Assembly (NCBI GenBank): GCA_011392765.1 | Contig: WYCW01000001.1 | Span: forward strand, 862,888 to 926,887 | DNA: 64,000 bases | Direction of reading: 5' to 3' | Origin: Candidatus Thiosymbion ectosymbiont of Catanema sp. Cochon2018 | GTDB lineage: Bacteria; Pseudomonadota; Gammaproteobacteria; Chromatiales; Chromatiaceae | Part shown: positions 37,142 to 46,203 of the stretch, in pieces | How positions within the stretch are numbered: position 1 is the stretch's first letter | Layout: every line of letters begins with the position of its first letter | Made by a program: the position numbers and the translations under genes | The notes under the pieces: generated by a model | The model's input: only the letters and a program-made list of their open reading frames with translations | What the model was told of the DNA's origin: nothing | Databases searched by the model: none

Positions 37142-38200
37142 TTCGACGTGGTAACGTTCCTGATCGTGGCTTATCTGGTTTACCGTCGCCAGATATTCTT
37201 GAATAGCAATCTTGATGTTTTCCAGCGTGTCGGGTCCCGGATGATTGCGTGGAATTTTATTAAACAGGTGGGGGTGTTGTGCGTACCATTGTTGGAGCGT
37301 TTGGAGAGGCGTTTTGTGGTTCAGGTTTTTCTGTGGGATGTGGTAATTATACAGGTAAACGAAGCGTATAAGGGTTGCCTTCAGGGAAGCTGAGGAGTCG
37401 AAGCGGTGAGTGCGTAGCACATCGGCAATGCGGCCATTGAAACGTTCGATCATGCCGTTGGTTTGGGGGGTTCTGGGTTTGGTCAGGCGATGTTCGATGC
37501 GGTGGTCGGCACAGACCTGATCGAAGGCGTGGGTGCCGGTCGGCTGGCGCTCACCGGTCACGCCGAAGCGGTCGGTAAATTCCTTGCCGTTATCGGTGAG
37601 GAGCTTGGTGATGGCGAACGGGGCGTAGTCGATCAGGCGTGAGAGGAAACCGCTGGCGGAGCGCGCTGACTTGTCGGCAAGGATTTCCACGTAGACCCAG
37701 CGGGTGGCGCGATCAATGGCGGCAAACAGGTACGTGCGCTGGTCTTCATCGGGCATCTGCGGCAGGTACTTGACATCGACATGCACAAAGCCCGGTGCAT
37801 ATGCCTTGAAGGTCTTCACCGGCGTCTTGGCGCCTTCCTCCTGCGGCAGTAGGGCCTTGAGGTTAGAAACGCCATGGCGGCGCAGACAGCGGTCCAGAGC
37901 GGACCGGGAGAGGTCGGGGTGGATGAACTCACGGGTCACCACCAGCAGGTCATCGAGCGGCAGCAACAGCGTCTTGCGTAGTTCCACGACCACCGCTTCC
38001 TGGGTCGGGGTGAGGGTGGTCTGCAGGCGGTGTGGCGTGTGCGAGCCATAGGCAACCCCGTCACGGCCCTTCCAGCGGCGGATGGTATCCTCACTCACCC
38101 CCAGTTCGTCGGCCAGGTGCGTCACGGACTGGTGAGATACCTGAATGTATTGGCGGGTCTTCGGAGTTGTGGTGGCATTGGCATGCAGGTGGATATTCAT
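37139..38200 (-). CDS. IS481-family transposase (copy 2, fused to flanking sequence)
   Basis: 353 aa; near-identical to copy 1 up to NHPGPD, with the same DDE motifs. The IS end is crossed without a stop, adding TLENIKIAIQEYLATVNQIS and a further 9 residues from the flank. Probably still functional in its core. Confidence 0.88.
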   Translation of the reverse strand: MNIHLHANATTTPKTRQYIQVSHQSVTHLADELGVSEDTIRRWKGRDGVAYGSHTPHRLQTTLTPTQEAVVVELRKTLLLPLDDLLVVTREFIHPDLSRSALDRCLRRHGVSNLKALLPQEEGAKTPVKTFKAYAPGFVHVDVKYLPQMPDEDQRTYLFAAIDRATRWVYVEILADKSARSASGFLSRLIDYAPFAITKLLTDNGKEFTDRFGVTGERQPTGTHAFDQVCADHRIEHRLTKPRTPQTNGMIERFNGRIADVLRTHRFDSSASLKATLIRFVYLYNYHIPQKNLNHKTPLQTLQQWYAQHPHLFNKIPRNHPGPDTLENIKIAIQEYLATVNQISHDQERYHVE

Positions 38201-38304
38201 TGCGCGTTCTCCGCTACCGACGTGGCTACCAGCAATTCCATGACTTCTCGGGTACGCAATAATGACCCCATCTTAGATCCTATGTAATCATCCGGGACCT
38301 GACA
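37228..38304 (-). mobile_element. IS481-type insertion sequence, copy 2 (1077 bp)
   Basis: Ends TGTCGGGTCCCGGATGATTG (37228) and ATCATCCGGGACCTGACA (to 38304). The flanking six bases (CCAGCG and ACAGCA) are not identical, so no clean target duplication, unlike copy 1. It truncates the tail-collar gene at 38305. Confidence 0.88.
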
Positions 38305-38672
38305 ACAGCAAACTGATCGTTTTGCAGGCTTGATGGCCTTCTCTTGCCATCTGGATCAATCCCACCCAACGAAGAATCTATTCCCCGCAAGAACCGCCCG
38401 TAAGCCGGGGCATACTCAAACCAACCTTTCGGGCATGCAGTGGCGTCGAAAGCCACAATAGCCCCCTTGGGCACGATTGGTTTTTTTGCCTTTTCCTCCA
38501 CTAGTTGTTCAGATAACACCTCAATTTTGTTTTCAAGGCATGAAACAGCCTCGCCCTGGGTTTTCATATTGTAGCAACTGGCATGTGCAGAATTGCTGAC
38601 CAACAATACAGAGTAGATAAAAGCAAATGAACTAATCTTTACAATCGAGCGGCCTTTGTTGCCATGGAACAT
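38305..38672 (-). pseudogene. Secreted tail-collar-like cassette protein, truncated by IS481
   Basis: Signal peptide KISSFAFIYSVLLVSNSAHA, a coiled stretch, then PKGAIVAFDATACPKGWFEY and YGRFLRGIDSSLGGIDPDG, the phage tail-collar/collagen-type repeat start. The frame enters the IS at 38304 and ends at 38280. The missing C-terminus is not seen elsewhere. Start overlaps the upstream membrane-protein gene by about 40 bp. Confidence 0.7.
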
Positions 38673-38889
38673 TACAAGGATCCTCCTCGGGTTTTGTATC
38701 AGGTTTCGGATAGTCGTTATTGCTTGTGACGACTAGTGGCCTTTGAGATCTGCCGTTTTTAACCGGAAGAACAAAAAAAAGCACGACGAGGCAAAAAGCT
38801 ATAAATATAACCGCCAGCCATGTTGGACCGGAAAATTCAATCCCCAGTAACTTAAACGTGGTAGAATCATCGGTTTTTTGATCATTCAT
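38632..38889 (-). CDS. Small single-TM protein
   Basis: 85 aa. One membrane segment (WLAVIFIAFCLVVLFFVLPV) between an acidic N-terminus and a Pro-rich C-terminus. Overlaps the start of the tail-collar-like gene; both appear to be in one cassette. Function unknown. Confidence 0.6.
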   Translation of the reverse strand: MNDQKTDDSTTFKLLGIEFSGPTWLAVIFIAFCLVVLFFVLPVKNGRSQRPLVVTSNNDYPKPDTKPEEDPCNVPWQQRPLDCKD

Positions 38890-38908
38890 GATATTTGTTC
38901 ATTTAATG

Positions 38909-39006
38909 GCATAACGCCAAGGTAAGCCGCCGCATGCCGCGGCCACCGAGCTTTCACCAAACGATCACGCTTCCGCGGCATGCGGTCGGCTTGACCTTAG
39001 TTAGCT
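38909..39006. repeat. attC-like site 1
   Basis: GCATAAC to GTTAGCT, with arms GGTAAGCCGCCGCATGCCGCGG and its near complement CCGCGGCATGCGGTCGGCTT split for brevity here; it ends at the stop of the TIR cassette gene. Confidence 0.75.
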
Positions 39007-39866
39007 TATGATTTCTTAAGGATTTCACCGAGTTGAGTCACAATCTCGTCAATGGTCGAGATGGAGGTATTTAAGGCAACCTTGTCCGCAAGCGACGGGC
39101 TGTAAGCCATTACTTCGTCTTTCGAGACTTTATGCCATATTGGCAACACTACCTTTTTGCCATCCATTTCTTTTGCTACCAAGCCATTCAATTCGTATTG
39201 AGGCCAGTTTTTGGCAAAGAATGCCGCTGACAGGACAACGATGCCATAACGAGAACCAGAAAGTCCCTTATCAATGCTTTGCCGAAGGCTGTCTCCTACT
39301 GATAATGCGAAATCGTCATACCAAATATCGAACCCCACCGCGGTTAGTGCTTCAGCTAATGGCCTTACGAAATCCGCTTTATCCTCGCTTGCATGCGAGA
39401 TAAAAGCATCATGCTTTTTCGACATTGTAATACCTAATTCTGGTGGCCAGATGTTCGCTTCGACGGATTTGTAGAGTTGCAGTTCACGGTTGAGCTTGCG
39501 CTGAAATGCTAATTGCTCTTTCTCCCTGCGCTTCTCAGAATCTGCCAGCTTCTTTTGCTCTCGTTCTCGCTCTTTAGCAAGTGCTTGTTCAGCAGCATGC
39601 AATTTTGATGTTTTTTCGGCAATCTTCTTGGCAACATTCGCTCTCTGTTCAGTTAACTTGGCTGCATCCTCTCCAAACTTAACCAATCTTTGGTTATACG
39701 TCCCGGTCATGCTATCGCTTCGCGTGCCCTCTAGCAACCATTTAGTTTGCTCTATGCTCTTCAGGCGCGCAACCTCCTTCTTCGCCTGTTCTGCGTCTTG
39801 CTTCTGCAGCGCGGCGAGAGCCTTTTGTATGCTCGCCACTTCTTTTTGCCGTGATTCGACTGACAT
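39006..39866 (-). CDS. Coiled-coil TIR-domain protein (cassette)
   Basis: 286 aa. Residues 1-135: long charged coiled coil (e.g. EQALAKEREREQKKLADSEK). Residues about 150-285: TIR domain KHDAFISHASEDKADFVRPL, FDIWYDDFALSVGDSLRQSI, NWPQYELNGL; the Glu in QYEL is a candidate catalytic residue for NAD cleavage. Single-domain TIR effectors are common in phage defence. Bounded by attC sites at 38909 and 39887. Confidence 0.85.
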   Translation of the reverse strand: MSVESRQKEVASIQKALAALQKQDAEQAKKEVARLKSIEQTKWLLEGTRSDSMTGTYNQRLVKFGEDAAKLTEQRANVAKKIAEKTSKLHAAEQALAKEREREQKKLADSEKRREKEQLAFQRKLNRELQLYKSVEANIWPPELGITMSKKHDAFISHASEDKADFVRPLAEALTAVGFDIWYDDFALSVGDSLRQSIDKGLSGSRYGIVVLSAAFFAKNWPQYELNGLVAKEMDGKKVVLPIWHKVSKDEVMAYSPSLADKVALNTSISTIDEIVTQLGEILKKS

Positions 39867-39886
39867 CTTTCCTTCGAGAACGATCA

Positions 39887-39989
39887 GCTAGCGTTTGGGC
39901 TCAGGCGCCCAATGCCGCGTGGCACTGAGCTTGAAAGTTGCTGCGGAGCCGGACCGCGGCATTGGGTCGCCTGCAGCCGAATGTTAGAC
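39887..39989. repeat. attC-like site 2
   Basis: Begins TAGCGTTTGGGCTCAGG, arms CAATGCCGCGTGG / CCGCGGCATTGGGTCGCC, ends GTTAGAC. Nearly the same sequence recurs at 46483 and 52019, and all three are followed by a shared stretch like TGTGAAAAACGACCCATCAA. Confidence 0.85.
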
Positions 39990-40065
39990 GAATGATCTGT
40001 GAAAAACGACCCATCAATTGAGCCTGACCCCTTTTCCCAACCGGCTTGCTCGGTTTAGCGACTCG

Positions 40066-40287
40066 TTAGCCTTTGAGCTTTTCAATGAACTCTTCCGAGG
40101 AAATACCGGCTTGCTTGAGAAGACCAACCAACGTTCCGGTTTTCAACTCGCGATGTTTTGGTACGACGCAACCCGATGAGCCGCGACGCATCACGATGTG
40201 GCTTCCTTTTTGCCGAACAACTGCGAAACCTAGACCTTCCAAGGTACAAATAACCTCGGCGCTTGAAACTACGGGTAGCTTAGGCAT
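40066..40287 (-). CDS. hicA: HicA-type mRNA interferase toxin
   Basis: 73 aa with the HicA double-stranded RNA-binding-like fold: EVICTLEGLGFAVVRQKGSH, the catalytic His in GSHIVM, and VPKHRELKTGTLVGLLKQAG. The start overlaps hicB by 8 bp. Cassette bounded by attC 2 and 3. Confidence 0.93.
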   Translation of the reverse strand: MPKLPVVSSAEVICTLEGLGFAVVRQKGSHIVMRRGSSGCVVPKHRELKTGTLVGLLKQAGISSEEFIEKLKG

Positions 40288-40489
40288 GTTGGGCGGTTAC
40301 GTAGAACGAAGTCAGCAGCGGACGTCCGAATATAGAAAGCGGAAATTCTTCCAGGTAAAGCTCGGTGGCTTCACGTAGATTGGCTAATGCCTCCTCGACG
40401 GTTTCACCTTGCGTGGTTGTGCCAGTCTCAGGATTGAAGGCAACGTAGCCTCCTTCCTGTGCGGGAGTCAAAACTGCAGAGAGCTCCAT
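40280..40489 (-). CDS. hicB: HicB-type antitoxin
   Basis: 69 aa. Partial RNase H-like fold: GGYVAFNPETGTTTQGETVE and EALANLREATELYLEEFP are HicB hallmarks. No separate C-terminal DNA-binding domain is visible. Upstream of, and overlapping, hicA. Confidence 0.9.
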   Translation of the reverse strand: MELSAVLTPAQEGGYVAFNPETGTTTQGETVEEALANLREATELYLEEFPLSIFGRPLLTSFYVTAQHA

Positions 40490-40530
40490 AACGTTCCTCT
40501 TGATGTCTGTAATGCCAATTCAATTGGAGT

Positions 40531-40635
40531 GCCTAACGCCAAAAATCAGGGGCCCAAAAACGCGGCACCACTGAGCTTGAATTCACCACGAAACGAGCGT
40601 CGCGTTTTTGGGTCCGCTGGATTTTTTTGTTGGAC
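40531..40635. repeat. attC-like site 3
   Basis: GCCTAAC to GTTGGAC, arms GGGCCCAAAAACGCGGC / CGTCGCGTTTTTGGGTCC. Close relative of the site at 55997-56101. Confidence 0.88.
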
Positions 40636-40738
40636 GGAGCCGCTTCGCGGAGAAAGGCCGCGCCGACCATTCGAAATTAAAATGTAATCTCACGCCCGTG
40701 CGTGCGCGGGACCATTCCGCCCAGAATCATGAGGTTAC

Positions 40739-41374
40739 ATGGCAATGACAGCATTATCCGAAGCGAATTTCAAACGTCTTTACGCGTCGCATCTCAAACA
40801 CCTCAAGCTCAAGGGACTCCAGCCAAAGACCATCGAAGCCTACGCGCGGGCGATCCGGCGCATCGGCGGCTATTTCGATCACCAGTTGGGATTGCGCCGC
40901 GGCGAAGGGCTGCGCCTTGCGGTCGGCGATCTCGATGGCAACCGTCAGCGTGTCCCTATCCGCGATGCGAAGGGCAACCAGGACCGCTTGGTGCCGCTCC
41001 CGGAGACGACGCTGGATCTGCTGCGCCGCTTCTGGCAGGTGCATCGCAACCCCTGGTTGCGGTTCCCGATCTGAAGGGAGCCGTTACCGCCACCACACCC
41101 CGCGATCGCGGCGGGTGCAGACAACCTGGCACAAGGTGGTTGCCGCCTGTGGGATCAAAAAAAGATTACACCCCACAGCCTGCGGCACCGTTATGCAACC
41201 CATCTGATCGAGGCCAGTGTCGATCGGCTCGAGGTGCAGAAGATCCTCGGCCATCATTCGATCCTGACCACCGCTCGCTATACTCATCTGACAGCCGGTA
41301 CCCAGCACAACGCCCAGCCGGTCATCAACGCGCTGATGAATGGCTTCTCCATCACCTGGGGAAAGGCCACATGA
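40739..41374 (+). pseudogene. Tyrosine recombinase associated with IS91-type element, decayed
   Basis: N-terminal SAM-like core-binding region (RLYASHLKHLKLKGLQPKTI) jumps from YFDHQ directly to LGLRRGEGLRLAVGDL, an internal deletion that removes part of the core. A frameshift after NPWLRFPI separates the rest: HSLRHRYATHLIEA, ILGHHSILTTARYTHLT with the catalytic His and Tyr, ending ITWGKAT. ATGA overlap with the transposase start. Not an integron integrase. Confidence 0.8.
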
Positions 41375-42476
41375 TCCTGCTCTCGTCGATCCTTCGGCTC
41401 TTCGAGAGCGCGTTTCTGACCCCGTATCACAAGTCGCTGCTGCCCTCCCATCGGAAGGCGCTGGCGGCCCTGAAGGATTGCCGCACGTCGGCCAGCCCGA
41501 TGATGCTGGCCCAATGTGCCGACGGCAACCACCAGATTCGTGCGGTCACCGCAGCTGCCCGCATTGTCAGCACCATGAGAGCCAACAATGGCTCGAGCGC
41601 CAGCGCCGGCGGCGGGTACCCGGGACCCCCGATTTCCTCGTGACCTTCACGCTAGCGCCGGCGCTGCGCGCCTTGGCCTTCAGCAACCAACGCACCCTCT
41701 CTGCGCTGATGATCCACGGTGCCTGGCAGACGATCCAGCGCTTCGCCCACAACCACATGCCGTTGCAGGGAACCCCGGGGGCCATTGCGGTCCTGCATAC
41801 CCACGCGCGCCGTTTGGAGTACCACCCGCATGTGCATCTGGTGGTTCCTGCGGCCGCCGTCGATGCCAAGAACCGGCGGTGGCGGACCAAGAACGGTAAG
41901 GGCAAAAAACGCTATCTGTTCAATCACAAGGCCTTGGCGAAGGTCTTTCGCGCGCAGCTGCGCGCGGCGATCACCGGCGCAGGGCTCTCCTTGCCGGCAC
42001 GCTACGCGGCAAAATGGGTTGTCGATGGCACGTGCGTGGGCACCGGCGAAAAGGCGCTGGTCTAGCTCGGGCACTATCTGTACCGCGGTGTGATCCGGGA
42101 GAAGGACATCCTCGCGTGCGAGAATGGCGAGGTGACCTTTCGCGACAAAGACGCCAAGAGCGGGCGCACCGAGACCCGAACACTCTCCGGGCCTGAATTC
42201 TTGTGGCTGCTCCTGCAGCATGTCTTGCCCAAAGGGTTCCGTCGGGCGCGCAATTTCGGCTTCCTGCATCCCAACCGCAAGCGACTGATCGCATTGCTTC
42301 AGGATCTGGTCGGCGGTGATCCGACGCGGGCATTGGCCGTTATGAAACCACGCCCCAAGCTCACCCGTCCGTGCTGCGGGGGAGACATGCGGATCGTCAA
42401 GACGCGCGTCGTTCCGCCGTTTGCGCTGCCACCGCCAGTGCCGATCGGCGAGGTGGCAGATCCCGCAGTGAGGTAA
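41371..42476 (+). pseudogene. IS91-family HUH transposase, decayed
   Basis: Starts ATG 41371 (MILLSSILRLFESAFLTPYH). Zinc-finger part and catalytic part are in different frames: CGHRSCPHCQHHESQQWLER, then FLVTFTLAPALRALAF and the HUH motif YHPHVHLVV. An in-frame TAG follows GEKALV (42063), and the remaining GHYLYRGVIREKDILACENG part continues to 42476. Rolling-circle element now inactive. The tail 42477-42707 holds no gene. Confidence 0.82.
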
Positions 42477-42707
42477 CCGACCCCGACACGTCGCGCGCTG
42501 AAAAATCGGTCTTCTTGGGCCGAGGCTCGCGCTTATTTCTGTGATCGGCAAAGGCGGCGATTTCTCGCCGCTGTCCGGCTGCCGTTGCCGCAATAGCAAC
42601 GGAAAACACCTCGGTCGAAGATCTGCCGCTCCCGGCAGGTCTTCGATCCCCGCACCCCCCGAGAGATATTTTCTAAAGCCTCCCATCCCTTCCGCCCCAA
42701 CCGGCTC

Positions 42708-42762
42708 GTCCAACAAACGGTTCAGATCGCGGCTTCGCGCGATCTAACCTTATTCGTTGGGC
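42708..42762. repeat. Short attC-like site 4
   Basis: GTCCAAC to GTTGGGC, with arms AACGGTTCAGATCGCG / CGCGATCTAACCTT. About 55 bp, at the short end of attC lengths. The right half merges with a GTTGGGCACGCC REP-type repeat. Confidence 0.55.
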
Positions 42763-42795
42763 ACGCCTGCCGTCCCTGGCGGGCTTTGCCCAACC

Positions 42796-42876
42796 TTGTA
42801 TGTTCTGTTTCTAAGGGAAAACCAAGGATGAGGTAGAAAGGGATTTGATGGAGAGTACCTGGGGAAGCCGTCCCAA
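42796..42876. repeat. About 80-bp direct repeat, second copy
   Basis: Matches 33781-33862 (CCTTGTATGTTCTGTTTC... to GGGGAAGCCGTC). The match stops at about 42876, marking the probable left end of the IS110 element. Confidence 0.8.
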
Positions 42877-43054
42877 CCTGAGGCCGTGAGCCTGTGCGTA
42901 GATTGGCTCCCCGCCCTCTTCGCCTATACCGGAGAGTATCCGAGGCCGTGAGCTGCGCTCGTGAGCCTGCATACACAAGGTCGGTAGGCGAGGGTTCAGG
43001 GTCGGGGAACCAAGTCTTGATCCTAGCGCCTTTTTCACTTCCGAGGAACCGCTC
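42877..43054 (+). ncRNA. Candidate IS110 bridge-RNA region
   Basis: About 178-bp noncoding region between the inferred IS left end and the transposase ATG. IS110-group elements express a structured bridge (seek) RNA from this position. Repeated GAGGCCGTGAGCCTG and GAGGCCGTGAGCTGCG words and GC-rich pairing stretches are visible. Position-based inference; not verified by structure modelling. Confidence 0.4.
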
Positions 43055-44041
43055 ATGAACGTTGCCGGAATCGATGTCAGCAGCAAAACCATCACCCTCG
43101 CTATCAGCCGCGATGGCCAGATAGGAAAAGCCCGTGAATTCAAGAACACCCCCCAGGGCCACGCGACCCTCATCAACCGCCTGCGCAAGGCAACGGTAAG
43201 CCGGGTCTGCCTGGAGGCTACCGGCCAGTATCACCTCGACTTGGCCCTCGCCCTGGAGGACGCCGGGCTACCCCTCATGGTGATCAACCCCAAGGCCGCT
43301 AAACGCTTCGCCGAGGCCATGCAGACCCGCACCAAGACCGATGTCGCCGTCCTCGCCGAGTTCGCCCAGCGTATGCCCTTCGAACCCTGGCAACGGCCCG
43401 ATGACCTGGCCCTCGCCATCCGCGCCTGTGCTCGCCGCATCGCCGCCCTCAACAAGCTCCGAACCCAAACCAAGAACCAACTCCATGCCGCTCAACTGAC
43501 CGCCACTACACCGGACTTCCTCATCACCGACCGGCAACACAGCATCGCTCACCGGGAGGCCCAGATCGAACACCTGCGCCGGCACGTCCTGGACCTCATC
43601 GCCACCGATGAGGAGCGACAACAGACGCTTGAGCGCCTCACCAGCGTCTCCGGCATCGCCGACGCCAGCGCCATCCAACTCCTCGGTGAACTCCTGGTCT
43701 TGCCCGACGATATGAGCGCCAAGCAATGGGTCGCTATGGCCGGCCTCGATCCCCGACAACACCCGTCCGGCTCCAGCGTCAACAAGAAGCCCCGCATCTC
43801 CAAGGCCGGCAACCGCTATCTACGCATGGCCCTCTACATGCCTGCGCTCAGCGCCGCACGCCACGACCCCTACGTCCGCGCCTACTACCACCACCTCATC
43901 GAGAACCGCGGCCTCAAGAAGCTCCAAGCACTCTGTGCCATCATGCGCAAGCTCCTGCATGCCATCCACGCCATGCGCAAGAACCGCACACCCTTCGACA
44001 GTAGCCGCTTCTACTCCCCGAGCGAAACGGTAGCCCAATAA
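43055..44041 (+). CDS. IS110-family transposase
   Basis: 328 aa. N-terminal DEDD RuvC-like domain: VAGIDVSSKTITLAIS, CLEATGQYHLDLALAL, KTDVAVLAEFAQRM. C-terminal Tnp20 domain: LTSVSGIADASAIQLLGEL and the serine-containing SGSSVNKKPRISKAGNRYLR. Intact. AGGAACC-type spacing upstream of the ATG. Confidence 0.94.
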   Translation: MNVAGIDVSSKTITLAISRDGQIGKAREFKNTPQGHATLINRLRKATVSRVCLEATGQYHLDLALALEDAGLPLMVINPKAAKRFAEAMQTRTKTDVAVLAEFAQRMPFEPWQRPDDLALAIRACARRIAALNKLRTQTKNQLHAAQLTATTPDFLITDRQHSIAHREAQIEHLRRHVLDLIATDEERQQTLERLTSVSGIADASAIQLLGELLVLPDDMSAKQWVAMAGLDPRQHPSGSSVNKKPRISKAGNRYLRMALYMPALSAARHDPYVRAYYHHLIENRGLKKLQALCAIMRKLLHAIHAMRKNRTPFDSSRFYSPSETVAQ

Positions 44042-44195
44042 ATCTAATTTATGTGCCAGCGGTGAAGTCTTGGGGATTTGGAGCCAAATTGGACTTGCAT
44101 CGGAACAGAGTATCTACGCGGGCTAATTTGCGGGGATACTTCAGGGTCTGTCCCCCTTTCCCCCTTGTCCGTTAATTGTGTGAGTGTTGTCTTGG

Positions 44196-44270
44196 TGTTG
44201 GCAGCCAATGACAACCATCAGCGGTGCGCGGCCTTATCATGCGTCCGCTGGATGGATGGGATTGTTAGCC
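44196..44270. repeat. attC-like site 5
   Basis: Arms CCATCAGCGG (44215) and CCGCTGGATGG (44245) around a GC-rich apex; ends GTTAGCC. The left core is degenerate. It lies 55 bp beyond the end of the broken HEPN gene, as expected for its cassette. Confidence 0.65.
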
Positions 44271-44605
44271 GATTTTCGATTGAACCAAACTCGTGGTCTG
44301 TACTAATTCTTTTTAAGCTAACAATTAGCTCTCTAGTCTGACTGCCTCTGTTTCATTTTCGAAACCGATTAATTCTTCTAATAATTGGTCACAAATACTA
44401 ACGCTTTGCCTAGCCTTCGCAATCAATTAAAAAATCGTATCGATATTCTTCAGCGCAAACCGTAATTACTTGCAGTGCCATAAGATATTTTGTTTTTTCA
44501 GTTTTAAATGACGTGCTCGCAATAACTGAAGTGGACCCCAAAAATTGGACAGGTTGCTAAGTTAAGATCTGCGAAGGGCGCAACCGCAACGCAGAGGACT
44601 CAACC

Positions 44606-44902
44606 ATGCCAAACAAACGCAAGCTCCACACTCCAGAATTCAAGGCTAAAGTTTCCCTTGCGGCCATCCAAGGGATGAAAACGGCGAGCGAGTTAGCGAG
44701 TCACTACCAAGTTCACCCGGTCCAAATCAGCACCTGGAAAAAGCAGGCCATCAAGCACCTCCCCGAAGCTTTTAAGCGAAACGGTTCGGCCAAACAACCA
44801 CCGACCGAGCACGCACTCACGGCCCCCCTGTATGAGGAGATCGGGCGCTTGAAGATGGAGCTGGATTGGCTAAAAAAAAAGTCGGCTGAATTCGGTGAAT
44901 AG
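44606..44902 (+). CDS. IS3 transposase OrfA
   Basis: 98 aa HTH protein: RKLHTPEFKAKVSLAAIQGM, ISTWKKQAI, C-terminal leucine-rich LYEEIGRLKMELDWLKKK. A run of nine A at 44873-44881 near the end is a probable -1 frameshift site producing the OrfAB fusion. Confidence 0.93.
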   Translation: MPNKRKLHTPEFKAKVSLAAIQGMKTASELASHYQVHPVQISTWKKQAIKHLPEAFKRNGSAKQPPTEHALTAPLYEEIGRLKMELDWLKKKSAEFGE

Positions 44903-45737
44903 TCGGCGCCTGTCGATTGAGCCTCAGCATCCCGACCTGAGCATTACCCAGCAATGCGCGCTGATCGGTCTGAGCCGTTCGAGCTATTATCACATGCCCT
45001 GTGGGACTGAATCCGAGCAAAACCTGATGTATCTGCGGCTCATTGACGAGCAATACTTACGCACGCCCTTCTCTGGGAGTCGCCAGATGACGCGTTGGCT
45101 GAGGCATCAGGGTCATCTCGTCAACCGCAAGCGCGTACAGCGCCTGAGGGCCCTCATGGGCATCCAGGGCACGGTTCCCGGGCCTCACACCAGCCGCCCT
45201 CACTCGGCCCATAAAGTCTACCCCTACCTCCTCCAGGGCCTGGAGCTATCAGGCGCCAACCTCGTGTGGTCCACGGACATCACCGACATCCCGATGGCCA
45301 CCGGCTTCATGTACCTGGCGGCCATCATCGACTGGTACAGTCGCTACGTCATTGCCTGGGAGCTGTCGAATACGCGCGATCATCTATTTTGTGTCAGTCT
45401 GTTGGAGGCGGCTCTCCAGAACGCTCATCCGGTGATCTTCAACACCGACCAAGGCAGCCAGTTTACCAGTACCGAGTTCACCCGCTGCCTGCTCGATCGG
45501 GAGATCCTGATCAGCATGGATGGGCGCGGTCGGGCACTCGACAATGTCTTCATTGAACGGTTATGGCGTAGTGTCAAGTACGAAGACATCTACCGCAAGG
45601 ACTACCAGAACGTCTTACCGCTTTACCATGGGCTGGAGCAATACTTCCACTTTTATAATCACGAACGTCCACACAGCGCCTTAGATGGGCTCACACCGGC
45701 ACAGGTTCACTCTTCTCATGAATGTCAGATACCATAA
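44895..45737 (+). CDS. IS3 transposase OrfB (integrase core)
   Basis: 280 aa, overlaps OrfA by 8 bp. DDE residues: VWSTDITDIPM, VIFNTDQGSQFTSTEF, and Glu in DNVFIERLWRSVKYE. Intact. ORF ends before the right inverted repeat; 45738-45940 is noncoding IS sequence. Confidence 0.94.
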   Translation: MNSRRLSIEPQHPDLSITQQCALIGLSRSSYYHMPCGTESEQNLMYLRLIDEQYLRTPFSGSRQMTRWLRHQGHLVNRKRVQRLRALMGIQGTVPGPHTSRPHSAHKVYPYLLQGLELSGANLVWSTDITDIPMATGFMYLAAIIDWYSRYVIAWELSNTRDHLFCVSLLEAALQNAHPVIFNTDQGSQFTSTEFTRCLLDREILISMDGRGRALDNVFIERLWRSVKYEDIYRKDYQNVLPLYHGLEQYFHFYNHERPHSALDGLTPAQVHSSHECQIP

Positions 45738-46203
45738 ACCATCTTGCGCTCCTATGCAATGGAAAAGGTTTCGTTCTGTCATTTCTCATCGTGCACTCAC
45801 AAGTATTCTTGTCATTTCCATCGAAAAACAACTTGACTCATGAGGCTATCATCTACTACTCTTTATCTGAAATAAGACTCGCAAGAATCGCTCTCCGTTC
45901 TTAACTTATTTTTGGCTCCTGACTGTCCAATGGTTGGGGTCCACCTCAAACTTCGTCTAATAGTTTTTGTAATTTATGACTTCTACTATACGATCCAAAA
46001 CGGCTTTTCGTTTCTAATAGATGTTTAAAAAATAATTCAAGCATTTGTTGATAATGGAAACATTCAATTGAGCAGTCTTTTATTTCTGTAGCTGCCAAAA
46101 CACCAATAGCAACAGCATGTTCCCATGCTTTGCCCGCTAAGTTTTCAACATTTTTAAATTGGTTTAATTTTTCTTGGTACATGTGCAATGTTCAGAATTG
46201 TAT

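Larger units (their letters stand above)
44527..45948 (+). mobile_element. IS3-family insertion sequence (1422 bp)
   Basis: Terminal inverted repeats TGAAGTGGACCCCAAAAATT (44527) and the complement of TGAGGTGGACCCCAACCATT (to 45948). Flanked by AAC direct repeats (44524-44526, 45949-45951). Confidence 0.92.
44325..46188 (-). pseudogene. HEPN-domain cassette gene, split by IS3 and frameshifted
   Basis: N-terminal part 46188-45949: MHMYQEKLNQFKNVENLAGK through SIECFHYQQMLELFFKHLLE and SYSRSHKLQKLLDEV, typical of a HEPN nucleotidyltransferase-partner protein. An IS3 element with 3-bp duplication AAC follows. On the other side the same frame continues IASTSFKTEKTKYLMALQVI...YRYDFLIDCE, then a one-base frameshift leads to ARQSVSICDQLLEELIGF and a stop at 44325. 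Two independent lesions, so clearly dead. Confidence 0.78.

Noticed and set aside
40739-41074. Candidate integron integrase
   Set aside because: It matches the recombinase linked to IS91-type elements, carries an internal deletion and frameshift, lacks the additional integron-specific patch, and is followed by the IS91 transposase with ATGA overlap.
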